From: Siphonodentalium dalli
Lineage: Eukaryota; Mollusca; Scaphopoda; Gadilida; Siphonodentaliidae
Length of the DNA: 64,000 nucleotides
Direction: 5' to 3'
Assembly: GCA_032622095.1 (NCBI GenBank)
Contig: CP136064.1
Location: 182,138,209 to 182,202,208, forward strand
The translations under genes were made by a program, and so were the position numbers. Below the pieces are notes generated by a model, which searched no databases, was not told the origin of the DNA, and saw only the letters and a program-made list of their open reading frames with translations. Positions 10,101 to 23,500 of the stretch are shown here, piece after piece (the first letter of the stretch is position 1; every line of letters begins with the position of its first letter).

Positions 10101-13013
10101 CGACATAACATCCTGCTTTGATGATCCAATGGCCAATGTCCATGAAGATTTTATTTTCAAGCATCCATTCACGGCATGTGTAAGTGGACCACCGCCGGCG
10201 GCGCCGCCGCCGCAGTAAAATACCGCAATGCCGCCGCCGCCGCCGCCGCCGCCGGGGTCTTATTTTTAAAGTTTTTGAAATTTTGGAATTTTTTTGAAAT
10301 TTTTGAAATTTTTGAAATTTTTGAAGTTTTTTAAGTTTTTTGAAATTTTTGAAGTTTTTTGAAATTTTTGAAGTTTTGGGTTTTTGGGAATATTTTAGTA
10401 CAACCAATTTTAGACCCAAAGATTCTATTTTTAGATGGCAGAATGAGGTCCCCAGAGGGTAATTTGGTGATGCTACCCCCGCTATCTCGTGTCACTTTAA
10501 CATTCCACACCGTGCGTGTATTATCCCCCTTTAATGATGTCATAGCATGGTACATGCAAGACAGTATAACCCTATGATTATGTATGTAGCTGTTGGTAAG
10601 ATGTGAAATATAAATTTCAAGGTTCATTCGTGTAGTAATTTTGTATATGTTCAACGCTCTTCATTCGTGTGCTTGTATTGTTAACATTCATTCATAATGA
10701 GTGCCCCTTTAGAGTGTCTTGTGTTCCTTTAAGATTCAACCACCAATATTACATCACGTCCCTTGTTTCGTGTCACTTTAACTCCTTGAGTGGATTGTCC
10801 GCCTTTAATGATTTCATAGCGTGTGTACATGCAAGACAGTATAACACTATGATTATGTCTGTATCGGTTGTTGGTAAGATGTGAAATATAAATTTTAAGG
10901 TTCAATTCATTCGTGTAGTAATTTTGTATATGTTCAACGCTCTTCATTCGTGTGCTTGTATTGTTAACATTCATAATGAATGTCCCTTTAGAGTGTCTTG
11001 TAATTTTGTATATGTTCAACGCTCTTCATTCGTGTGCTTGTATTGTTAACATTCATTCATAATGAATGTCCCTTTAGAGTGTCTTGTGTTCCTTTAAGAT
11101 TCAAACACCAATATTACATCACGTCCCTTGTTTCGTGTCACATTAACTCCTTGAGTGTATTGCCCCTTCGAATGATGTCATAGCGTGTGTACATGTAAGA
11201 TAGTATAACACTATGACTATGTCTGTATCTGTTGTTGGTAAGATGTGAAATATAAATTTCAGTTCATTCGTGTAGTAATTTCGTATATGTTCAAAATTTT
11301 GTATATGTTCAACGCTCTTCATTCGTGTGCTTGTATTGTTAACATTCATTCATAATGAATGTCCCTTTAGAGTGTCTTGTGTTCCTTTAAGATTCAAACA
11401 CCAATATTACATCACGTCCCTTGTTTCGTGTCACATTAACTCCTTGAGTGTATTGCCCCTTCGAATGATGTCATAGCGTGTGTACATGTAAGATAGTATA
11501 ACACTATGACTATGTCTGTATCTGTTGTTGGTAAGATGTGAAATATAAATTTCAGTTCATTCGTGTAGTAATTTCGTATATGTTCAACGCTCTTCATTCG
11601 TGTGCTTGTATTGTTAACATTCATTCATAATGAATGTCCCTTTAGAGTGTCTTGTAATTTTGTATATGTTCAACGCTCTTCATTCGTGTGCTTGTATTGT
11701 TAACATTCATTCATAATGAATGTCCCTTTAGAGTGTCTTGTGTTCCTTTAAGATTCAAACACCAATATTACATCACGTCCCTTGTTTCGTGTCACATTAA
11801 CTCCTTGAGTGTATTGCCCCTTCGAATGATGTCATAGCGTGTGTACATGTAAGATAGTATAACACTATGACTATGTCTGTATCTGTTGTTGGTAAGATGT
11901 GAAATATAAATTTCAGTTCATTCGTGTAGTAATTGCGTATATGTTCAACGCTCTTCATTCGTAAGAGTAATTACCAACTGGAAGTTGTACTATTTTTGAT
12001 AAACATCGGATTTGCTCATCAGACGATAAGCTGACAATATTTACGCATGGTCTAATTAGATTCATACATAAATGTAAGGTAATTTTTGTTATGATCAAGT
12101 TTTTTGTTAAGACCATGTTCTAACATAGATCGATAAATAAATAAACAATGACACCGAAGCAATTTCTATTATTGAGTGTCTCACGACCTGGTCGTATTAT
12201 GTATGCATGTTTTGGATAACTAATTATCGTGTTAATGCTAACAATGACACAGTTTATCAACCTTAATTGATACTAACCCGTTAAACAACTAATTCTGCTC
12301 AGACATTAAATCGATATGTTTTCTGAATAGCATATAACTGTGAACGGGATATAATAGAATTCATTTGGTAAAGCAAGGTGTGACACATACATTGTTACCC
12401 ACAATGTCGTGTGTGATTACGTGTACATCGAATATGACAATTCATTCTGGGGGGGGGGGGGGTTGGCCGCTCGTGATTCAACATAGTACATCTCAATACT
12501 TCCAATAATTCACGGTAATACATGCCTGTCATATACTCAATAACTTCATCTGGGATATAGAGTGTAAAGAATAAACGCTCTTTATTATTTATGTAAGAGT
12601 AATGGTGTCTATTTTCAGGTGTGACAATTATATGTATGAACTGCGTCCGATAAACACTGGAATGTATGCATTCATACCGATGGTCACAATGTCCAATAAA
12701 GCTATTTCTAAACATCGATTAATAAATACATTGAAACATTGGTTGAACAAACAAAATAACGAAAGATATTACACGCAAATAATTTTAATAAACATTCGAC
12801 ATTTTAATATCGAGATTATCAGAAACCGAAAACTCGTTATAAATTTTTTATTTAAACTTTTTTTTTAGAGAAATAATTTTGAGGGTTTTGAAATTTTTTC
12901 TTTTTTTGAAATTTGGGGATTTTGAATTTTTTTGTTTTTGGAAGTTTTGGGTTTTTTGGAAAAAATAAATTTTGGAAGTTTTGAAAAAAAATTTGGGTTT
13001 TTATATTTTGGAA
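10101..13013 (+). repeat. Repeat segment A, copy 2
   Basis: This is the direct copy of 1-2914. Repeat-derived ORFs compared between the copies translate identically apart from the frame change caused by the one-base-shorter poly-G run at 12449-12462. Confidence 0.9.
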
Positions 13014-15028
13014 GTTTTGGGAATATTTTAGTACAACCAATTTTAGACCCCAAAGATTCTATTTTTAGAAGTGGGGTCAACGAGACACCCACAACCAATT
13101 TTAGACCCAAAGATTCTATTTTTAGATGTGAGGCTAACGAGACGGCTATTCTTCTCTCGAAGCACAAGTGAGTGTTATATACTTACAGGTGTAACTTGGA
13201 ATCCAAACCGCCATGTGGCTTCAACCTTTTCAAAACTAAATACTCATCAACTAGTAGTTCCCTTATGATATATTCAGATAATCAGTTCAACAAACTTATT
13301 ATCCGAACATTTCCCACTAAAAAATGAATCTGTCAGTACTTGTATTTTTTTTTTTCGTCATACTGTCGTCTGGTCAATTTTCCTGAACACCCCTCCAAAT
13401 GAATAACATACATTTCAATCTATATATGAGAAGTCATTTAGTTTTTGAAAGGGTTAAGATGGTTGTGTTAAGGCGATGGGCACTTTTTATTACCAGACAT
13501 TTCCCACCAAAAAATATGAATCCGCCAGCACTTGTATTTTTCCCCGTCATACTGTTGTCTGGTCAATTTTCCCGAACACCCCTCCAAATGAATAACAGAC
13601 ATTTCAATGTATATAGGAGAAGTCATTTAGTTTTGAAAGGGTTAAGTTGGTTGTATTGAGGCGATGGGCAGAGGTGCGTTGATTGTGCCATGATTTCGTT
13701 TACTTTTTTTAGTGCTGTATATTCCAAAATATTACATCAACATGCCGCAGCGTATCCATGGGAACAGAGACCGTTTACTTGTTGTCAGCTTTAGGCAAGG
13801 GTGTGTTAAAAGTGAATATATAAGTTGCCATAATCGGTTGTGGAAATTCGTGCCCTTTCACAATGTGTTCCTTTGTGGTAAAATTCGACTATATACGCCG
13901 ATGCGCCCTCTATTTAATTCTTAATTACACTTAAACTCGTTTTAAGTCTGAGCGAACTATAATCACTATGGTGGTGTTATTTGTTAATCAGTTAACTTCT
14001 AAGTATCCAACTTGGTATTAACAAATGTTCTCAGGGCACAACATTCAGCATTGTTGACCTTCCGGAAACAGAATCAGTGTGGCACAGAAACATTAAATTT
14101 ACATATAATATTTGAACGTATGTCAGTGTCTATAAAGTTGTTGGGTGTTATATGAATAAATATATGCAAAGAGCATGTATACGCGATCTGTATAATATAC
14201 ACGTTCTATCACGGTAAGAGCTCTGTTTTTGGTGAGATCATCCAGAGGGAAAAGTCACAATCAGGTGAGTGTTTTCATATATTACACATAACTTATATAG
14301 AGGCACTTATTTTCAAATATCAATTTTATGAAGAAATCAGTGAATTCCACGCATACAACGGACTAAAGTTGAAACATACCATTTGACGCCAAATTAGACA
14401 AAACATTTGTTTAACCCTTTCATGGCGGGAGTTGTGCTGGTGCAGCATTAAAGCCCCTGTGTCAGTCCATTATCTTATATACATGCGAGTCTAGTCAGTC
14501 TACCATAGGGAGCCCTGTGTATATAAGAGAATGAACTGGCTTACAAGGTAACAGTAAGCAATTATTTCATGTGTCTTTTGGGAACAGTCAAAATTGTTGT
14601 CCCGATGTATCAGGAATGACTATCGAACTGTTGCCGAATACAACAGTTCGATAGTCATTCCTGATACCGAGGGACAACAATTTTGCCTGTTCCCAAAAGA
14701 CACATGAAATAATTGCTTTGTTACCCAATACATTGGCCAGTCAACAGTTCGCTCGGAATCAGTCAACAGTTCGCTCGGGTCGGGCAACAATTCACTCGTG
14801 ACGTCACGAAAGCTGACCGTGATTGCAAACCGGGCAACAGTTAATTCAGGGCGGGCAACAGTTCGTTGTGGCGTTACGAACGCGAATTTGGGGTTAACCA
14901 GTTAATTCTAAATCCCAATGATTTACGAAGTAAAACTCTACTATTGGGTAACAATAAATATTGTTAGGCCAGTATGGGAGACTCGCATATATAACAGAAT
15001 ACAATGGCACAGGGTTTTCGCAAAATTT
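13014..15028 (+). repeat. Repeat segment B, copy 2
   Basis: This is the direct copy of 2915-4929 at an offset of 10099, including the hairpin and the GGGCAACAGTT cluster. The shared sequence stops after GCAAAATTT at 15028, which is the right edge of the whole block. Confidence 0.85.
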
Positions 15029-16478
15029 GAAGAAGCTCCAGTCGGGTAATAAACGCACTAATAATAGATGATAATGGGTAAGGAATTCCGAAACGCTCTT
15101 TGTCATATGTGATATTTTTAATGTTTATGGTATTATCGTGCACATTTAGTGGCTGGCTGGAGTAATATCTCACATTCTACCTCAGATGAACTAGGTAAGA
15201 AACTATGTTATGTCTCGCACAAATGAGACAACTCTTCTTTTCGACATTACTCAAACGTCGTATTGTTGTTTTGCTCTCTTTTTTTCAACGACCCAAATGC
15301 ATCCAATTTTCCGCGCACCATGACTGAAAGCACCACATCACTCCGCACCCTCTCCCGCCAATATCCAAATTATCACGATAAGAATAAACATCGAAGCACA
15401 TTTTTAAGAGCGCGATGACATTGTGTATTTCTGGTCTCTCTATAGCAAGTTAGACCACCAAAATAAATTTCCCATCAATCGACTCATTTTTCCCCCTACT
15501 TTTCGAAGACAATGTGTGTATAATGTTCGTCTGTCTCCGACTGTCTAGCGGTCCGTCCGGGCATATATATGTCAGCCGTGGGTCATCGGATCTGAATGAC
15601 ATTTGGTATTGAGGTTCGTCGCCATGGTTGCTTTCAAATTAGGGACCAACGGCGTTGTTTGCGTTTTCCATTCTAGAATTACACTTCTTTGTGTATCCGG
15701 AGTTTACTCAAAAGAGTGCACAATAGCAATTGGGAAGAACATCTACAGCTGTTTAACTCGTAAACGTTTATGGTAAATATACATAATTTTGACTATTACA
15801 ACAAAGATGACGCAATATACATTTTCCGATTATGACGTCTGTCAGACTTTTTTTGTGTGAAGTTAGTCCCAACATGCATAATTTTTTCCGAGCTTTTATT
15901 CCTACATATTTCGGTCAATAGTTTTAAGATTAGGGTTAGGGATGTGCACCTACAATGGGAACTGTTATTTTATTATTTTAACTAAATGTTTACTGACATG
16001 TGAAACATCTTAGTATTTTTTTTTAAACACGAGGGGTATCCTTAGTCCCATTCGGACAGTCACACCTCTAGTTTGTATTACATCAATTCGTCTTTCCGTG
16101 ACATATAGTACTCATATATAGAAAGACAGTTCATGTATAGCTATTAACCTATTTCGATACCTGGACAATTCAAAAGCTAATATTATAAGGTGTATTTTGG
16201 AGCACAAAACGCCATGTGGATATATAACGCCTGACACAACATTAGTTGGAACGTTTACACCAAATATAGGTTGAAATTGTTCTCATTGTTTTATTTTCCA
16301 ACCAGGTATTAGTGGAAACAAATTTGTTTTTGGACCAATATTTCTTAAATTGCCATCAGTTGGAAATTGTCCAACCATTGGGGTGTCATATTGGAAAGCT
16401 TTAGGTTTCAGTTCGAAAGTTGCAACCAAAGAGGGAGGTGCAAATGAAATTCTGTTTACACAGGAGTTGGAAATTTCA
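15029..16478. other. Single-copy DNA with no gene seen
   Basis: I found no exon-like ORF. Features noted are a two-unit TTAGGG stretch near 15934 and, around 16240-16390, a dispersed GGTTGGAAATT/AATTTCCAACC-type sequence also seen near 33.3, 55.1-55.3 and 62.1 kb. Confidence 0.4.
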
Positions 16479-16997
16479 AGATACGGGCGGCGTTGTCGGT
16501 GGGTATGCTGTTAAAATATTCACCTCCGTCAAAAGCCGCCATAAACAGAAAGAATAGTAAAATATAGACATACCTTGTTCTTATATCAATCAGGTATATG
16601 GCATAAACAGTATGTTATTGTCAAATGTTTTGCCTTTGTTATGTAAACACAAGCAAACAACGTTACAGAACCTGGCTTTTGTTTAGATCCGGATATGGTA
16701 AACATAAAGAGCGTTATTTGTTACTGTTTTCTTGATATGGAAATAACAAGAGCGTTTATATCATTTGTGTGTGATTAACCAATAGAATTGCGCTGTGTTA
16801 TGTAAACAGAAGCAAAACTTCTGTAACACGAGCAGGCACTTGTTTGCGCACACCACCGTACGTCTTGACGACAATATACTATTTACGCGCTGATTATGTT
16901 TAGCATATGAACAAAACTATATATATTTTAATATTCCTTCTGTTGAAGGTGATTTGAATAAATATGCATATTTCTGCAACGAACGCCGTCCGTGCAT
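16479..16997. mobile_element. TTAA-type MITE, copy 1
   Basis: About 520 bp are bounded by GATACGGGCGGCGTT and its imperfect reverse complement AACGCCGTCCGTGC. The body matches the copies at 52919 and 57849 throughout (CATAAACAGAAAGAATAGTA, GGCTTTTGTTTAGATCCGGA). The flanking TTAA seen in the other two copies is not intact here. There is no coding capacity. Confidence 0.75.
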
Positions 16998-17443
16998 ATA
17001 AAGGCGGAAACCTACAATGGGAACACTCTAGCTACGTTCCTAGTTGGATCTCAAAGACATTTGGTTTGGATATTTACCATTACCAGGCCTTCCAATGAAG
17101 TGTTGGCGATGTTCACATGTTTCCTTCTGGAGTTATTTGTCCTCTCTTGTTTTAAATTGGGTTCCGTCCTGCCCATGTTTCAATATTGCACCACCATGGT
17201 ATGGCAGCATCTTATTATATTCTTGGACATAGAAAGCACAGATAGTAGTTTTGTCCGATGGGACATATCTAGAATCAACTTTGGTCTGTTTTTATTATCG
17301 CTGGACAAGTACAATTATGGACACAATGACTTCTTTCAAAGCCTAATAATAAAGAGAACACACCATTAAAGGACCATATAATCTTCACGCAACGAATTCA
17401 ATCTGGCTATTTATCGCGGCTGTGTCATTTCGTGGATCAACCC

Positions 17444-17453
17444 ATAAATATAA
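17444..17453 (+). promoter_or_regulatory. Possible TATA element of the cysteine-rich gene
   Basis: ATAAATATAA lies 57 bp before the start codon at 17510. It would place transcription start near 17475 and leave a short leader. This is a weak inference from sequence and spacing only. Confidence 0.25.
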
Positions 17454-17509
17454 CAGACGCATCGTCATTGATCTTGTCTCCACAGAATTCTGGGAACTCA
17501 CAGAGGGCA

Positions 17510-17549
17510 ATGGAACAGATCACCGCTGTGTGTCTGCTGATTGCAGCAT
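17510..17549 (+). CDS. Cysteine-rich gene, exon 1 (signal peptide)
   Basis: The exon encodes MEQITAVCLLIAA and leaves one base (T). The donor is GTACGT. The T joins GT of exon 2 to make a cysteine codon. The in-frame ATG at 17510 is chosen because the hydrophobic stretch follows it at once. Confidence 0.7.
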
Positions 17550-20500
17550 GTACGTTATTATTATTAATTAGATATGACATTTTTGTCCATAACAGCCTGT
17601 TATCGAACTATGTGAATATCGCTTCAATTTGACATTAAACCGAGTAATAGCATTATAAACATCACAAATCCGAGTAATATGGTTTTACGACATGCCGTAC
17701 ATTCACTTCACTGCTAAATAATGTGTGGATATCGATTTTAGTGAAGTCACTCATATAAATGAGTTGTCAATTTCTAGGTGGCAATCTAATTAATAAATAT
17801 GATATTACTTTGTTGGTTTGATAGTATATGCCTGATATCAGCCATCAGTAACCTCATGAATATCAGATTTCGACCTTCGGTCTCACGTTGATATGAGGTT
17901 GCCTCGGGCTGATATCGGGTCTAATATCAAACCAACCAATCAAAGTAATAAACTCTATATATACCTTACCTTAAAGCTTGGCTAGTGTGAATACCTTTAT
18001 TAACCTATTATAAGCTTACTGTGATAATCTATGCTAAAAGTGTCTTATCGGTGCCACCATGTTATAGTGGAATCTAATCAAATATTATCTAATCTAGTGT
18101 AGTGTATTTGAATTCAAACTGTTGCACACTGTACATTACCAAAATGTTCCAAACATTAGAGAGAGGTGAGAGAGAAGAGAGAGAGAAATCGACTGATCAT
18201 TCACATCCAAAAACCGTGCCGTTTGAAACTTAGACTCATTTTTAGCTCAACTTACTTTGTAAAGTTTTAGCTATTGCCGTGGGTTGGCGTCCTTCGTCCG
18301 TGCGTGGGGGAGGAGCATTAGAATAACGAAAAGTTGACATGATCGACCACTTAATGTCAAACTACTACCCAATTCCCGTTATTCCGTACAATTTGGAGTT
18401 ACGTGGTAGTCTTTAAGTTGTAAAAACTGTTAAAAGTAACAAAAGAAACAAGTTTGAGCTATGGTCGTGGGTTGGCGTCCTTCGTCCGTGCGTGCGTCGA
18501 GTCGTTTATACATTTGAGCCTTAGGTGATCAAGGGAGGAGCCTAAGACTAAAGAAAGTTTGACATGATCGACCACCTAATGTCAAACTACCACCTAATGT
18601 CAAACTACCACCCAATGACCGATACTCCGTACACTTTGGAGTTAAGTGGTAGTCTTTAAGTGACCAAAACTGACAAAAATAACAAAAGAAAAACCACTGA
18701 AAGACCAAATATATGGGTGCCCGTCCGTTCGTCCGTCAACAGTTTCTTTGGCTTAACCTACAGACCGCGTCCCTCATCAGATCATCACAAAACATCATAT
18801 GGATCTTCGGGGTGGCCTCTAGATGGGAGCCATCCGAAATTTGTTAAAAGACATGGACACCAGCAGCCATTTTCGATTTCAAATTTGAATCCATCGGCAC
18901 ACCCTACAGCCCGCATTTATTGGAGAAATGTTTTGAAAATTTACAGGCATGTTTATGATTACCTCTAGATGGGAGATATCAAATTTTAGCGATTTTCAGT
19001 TAAAAACATGGCCGCCGGCAGCCATAGTGAATTTTACTCTTTGCGTGACTAAATCCTTTTGTACACACTAAAGACCACAACCCTCATCAAATTATCACCA
19101 AACTTCATATGGATCTTCGGGGGTGACCTCTAGATAGGAGGCATTGATTATTTCCTAAAAAAAAAAAATTTTAAACTTGGCCCCAAGCAGCCATCTTGGA
19201 TTTTTCTCTGTGCATAACTAAAGCCTTTTGGCACACCCTACACGCCACATCCCTCATCCAAATCGCCAGCAAACTCCATAAGGATCTTCGGGGTGACCTC
19301 TAAATGGGAGCCATCTATTATTTCTGATATTCATTAAAAACATGGCGCCAGCAGCCGTCTTGGATTTCAGATTTGAATCCATCGGCACACCGTACAGCCC
19401 GCATATATCTAAGAAATGTTTTGTAAATGTGCAGGTATGATTAGGATCACCTCTAGATAAGAGCTATCGAATTTGAACTATTTTCGATTAAAACATGGCC
19501 GCCAGCAGCCATCTTGTATTTTACTCTTTGCATGACTAAATCCTTTGGCACACCCTACATACAACATCCCTCGTCCGATCATCACCAACCTTTATATGCA
19601 TCTCAGGGTGACATATAGATGGGAGTCAACAATATTTTCCGAATTTCGTTAAAAAAAAGGTCGAAAGCGGTCATCTTGGATTTTACTCTTTTCTTTACTA
19701 ACAACTTTGGTACAACCTACATGCCACATCCCTCATCCAGACTTCATATTGTTCTTTGGTGTGACCTCTAGATGGAAGCTGTCCAATTCTTCCGAATTTT
19801 TTTTTTAAAACATGGGCGCCTGGTGCCATATTGGATTTCACATTTGAATCCATCGGCACACCCTGCAGCCCACATTTAGTGGAGAATGTTTGAAATGAAA
19901 TTAATATCATTTACACAATACAATCCATTTTACTGAAACGTTTTGACTTTCTTCTTCTTCATGCTATTGACTGCTCGGCATAAAAATTATTAACACCTCC
20001 CCAAATTGAGCTACAGGCAGTACAGGGTCATTGACACTTTCATTATTTATCAAGATGAGCACGTGTTCGTCAACTTAGTTGGGTCATTGTGGACATTGTT
20101 GCTTCTGTACGGGAATAAGTGATGTACATAACTTAATCTCCTTTCAACTGAAATCACATGTGGCTTTACCTCGTAAAGATCCTATAAATTATAGGAGTTT
20201 CAAATCTCTAAAAACTGATGCGCTCATTGAGGACATCACGAAGATTCCGTTCCATGCAGCATATGGATTTGATGATATCAATGATATATACTGGATGCAT
20301 GAAAGGCTTCTTCTTGATGTCATTGATGAGCACATCCCTGTTAAAACAAGGCGGCCACATAAAAACCCGGCCCCGTTTATGAATAAGGTTTTGAGAAAAG
20401 CTATCTATAGAAAAGATTCTTACAGAAACGCTATTTTAAATACAGATCACATAAAAATTGGGAACTTTACCGTAAACAAAGAAATCTGGTCACACGTATC

Positions 20501-23500
20501 AAGAAGGAAAGCATCCAGTCGTATTTTAATGACAAATGTTCAGATGGCCCAAAATCTGCTGATTTTTGGCCAACTGTCAAACCATTTCTGACAAATAAGG
20601 GCTTTAAAGCCAAAACAAGTACATTATTACTGGAAAATGGTGAGTTAATTACTGACCAACAATCTGTATGTGAAATTTTCAACTCATTTTTTATTGACGT
20701 TGCATCAAATATACCCATGAACCATCCTGTAAATAAGGAACATCCAAGCATCGTCAAAATCAAAGAGAACTGTTTTTCGCCAGAGACTTTTAGCCTGAAA
20801 CCAATCTCTGAAGAGTTCTTCTCCAAAGAGATATGTAAGCTAAACTCAAAAAAGGCTACTGGCATTGATGGTATCTCAGCAAAAATGCTGAAAATATGTA
20901 ACTCAGCAATCCACGTGCCTTTGAGTAATCTTTTTAACCACTCTCTGTCTGTCGTTGCTTTCCCGGATAGCCTTAAAGTTGCTCAAGTGACACCTATACA
21001 CAAGAAAAATGATATTTTGAGCAAGGAAAACTACAGGCCTGTTAGTATTTTACCTACTATATCAAAATTATTTGAGAAAGCGATAAATTCACAGCTACAA
21101 ATGCATTTTGAATCTATTTTTAACCCCGCTCTCTCAGCTTTTAGGAAGCATCATGGATGCAGTGACGTAATGTTAAGTGCCATTGAAGACTGGCGCAGGG
21201 CACTTGACAAGCATGAAAGTGTTGCCGCTGTAATGATGGACCTTTCAAAGGCTTTTGATTGCCTACCTCATGATCTTATGTTAGAGAAACTACGTGCATA
21301 TAATCTTTGTGAAAAGTCGGTGTCTTATATGGGGAGCTATCTTTCTGGTCGCAGACAATGCGTTAAACTTGGCTCCAGTGTGAGTTCCTGGAGGTGCATC
21401 ACCAAGGGTGTACCACAGGGACCCATACTGGGCCCAACCATGTTTAACATCTTTCTGAATGACATTTTTGGCTTTGTGAAGGACTGCTCCCTTTATAATT
21501 ATGCAGACGATAACACAATTTCCTTCTCTCACAAGGATCCTGATGTAGTTCGGAGCACTCTGGAATCTGATAGCCTCCATCTCATTGAGTGGTTCGCACT
21601 AAATGGCATGAAGGCAAATCCAGAGAAGTTCCAAGCAATATCATTGGGTCCCAAAAGTAAATCTATAACTGGCATAAATGCTTCACATCTTATCCCATGT
21701 ATCGAGGAAGTGAAATTACTCGGTATAACTCTGGACAGTAAATTGACGTTTAACACTCACATTGATTCGCTATGTTCAAAGGCATCAAGGCAGCTAAATG
21801 TCTTAAAGAGACTTGGACATATGCTGACCCTCTCAGGCAAAAAATGTATCTTCAAATCTTTCATCCTCTCAAATTTTAATTACTGCCCTCTTACCTGGCA
21901 TTTCTGCAGTGTGTCCTCTACGGACAGGCTGGAGAAAATTCAGGAGAGAGCATTTCGTTTTATCTATAATGACTACACATCTGATTATGACTTTCTCCTA
22001 AAGATTGCAAACTGTGAGCATCTACATCTCCAAAGACTCAGACTTATGGCACTCACAGTTTTCAAAATACTAAAGAAAGACGTTAGCACTCCTTCCTATT
22101 TGGACTGCCTGGTGAAACGTAAACATAGTTCATACTCTTTTAGAAATTCTGAGACTCTGGAACTGCCATCACATGATACTACTACTTTCGGTTTAAGCTC
22201 GTTTAGATTCATGGCACCTAAAGTGTGGAATTCTCTTCCAGAGTCATGCAGAACCGCAGAGACGATGAAAGACTTTGAATGTATGTTACAAACCTGGAAT
22301 GGTTTTAAATGTAAATGCAGTGCCTGTAGGATATCCTAATTATATGCATATGTTTTGTATTTTAATCCGCACTCTCTGGTCAGGTATCTCTTATCCAGGA
22401 ATGAAATATGGACTCGTTGTGCACATTACTGTGCCGTATATGAATATACAAATTTGTGTCTTACGCTTTTGATCCAGTCAGGGCTACCTGTCCTCAGGGA
22501 TTTTACTCGTCTTTTACAAAGTTTTAGCTAATATACATGTAATTTATTTTTCAGATAGGTTGTGTTTTATTCACGTTACTGTTTATGTACATATTCATTG
22601 TTTTACAAGTCAGTTAAGAGCTTAATGCTCATGTTTGTAATTTAAAATGCCTGACTTTATAAATAAAGCTTTTGAACTTTTTTTAACTTGAACTTGATTT
22701 CGAGTGTTTTGTTAGTCAGGTCCTCCATAAAGAGAATTAGGTTTTACTACGCCCTAAAATTGGGAACTCGCTTGCCTAGGATATTGACATCTCGCCACGA
22801 ACGGGATTATTTTGTTAATACGTGTATTTTCCCATTGACAATACAACGAATGTTTGACGAAAAAATGGAATGGGGCTATATTCTATCAAAATTCAAGGGA
22901 TTGAATGTTGTTCGATTGTTACGACAGTTATCTCGAGATCTTCTCGTGAGCCTGAACACACTGTTCGTGATGTGAGTTATCACGTATTTGATTTGACATC
23001 CTATAGGTAATAGACTACTCAGAACCAGATGACATTGAATTCAACCAATTAGCTCCACTTTCAACCCATAATCGCGGAATTACTTCATTGCGGTTCGGTA
23101 GGGTCAATGCATTTGAATGCATGGCCAAAGAACTCACATATATATGTCCATTCCCTGATGTATGACTATCTAACTTCTTTGTATATATATATAGCCGACC
23201 AAATATATAGTGTAGACATATTGGCTTGTAATAGAAATATGTGTCATATGAAGTATGTTTCACGTGCTGCTATACAATTGACTGCGTGTGGCAAATGTTT
23301 CCTGAATGCCAAGGCCGCTTCCTGTAATATTAATATCGAATCCTCTGGCCCATTCAGGTTGCACATAACCATCACATATTGGGTGATCAAGAAAAGATGC
23401 TTTAAGTGAACTCTATTTCAGGTGTTTTTCAAACCGTCGATGGTTACGACAAGTACTGCAGTGAAAAATATCCTGATCGGGATGGTTTAATGTGTTATCC

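Larger units (their letters stand above)
1..15028. repeat. Compound direct-inverted-direct repeat block around a large palindrome
   Basis: The block reads A, B, A reversed, T, T reversed, A, B. Positions 1-4929 recur at 10101-15028 in the same orientation, and 1-2914 recurs in reverse complement at 4928-8040. T (8041-9067) and T reversed (9077-10100) form a palindrome centred near 9072. The direct copies shift from an offset of 10100 to 10099 at a poly-G run (15 G near 2349-2363, 14 G near 12449-12462), the only difference I found. The inverted copy differs by substitutions and by the number of internal subrepeats. Position 1 corresponds to 10101, which follows T reversed, so the window probably starts inside the structure. 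No credible gene is present. An assembly artefact is possible for the direct copy but does not explain the diverged inverted copy. Confidence 0.9.

Noticed and set aside
15934-15946. TTAGGG telomere-like motif
   Set aside because: Only two units, which is expected by chance in a window of this size.
16992-17369. A 125-residue plus-strand frame with hydrophobic stretches upstream of the cysteine-rich gene
   Set aside because: It starts inside the end of a MITE, has no recognisable domain, and its frame does not connect with the following exon.
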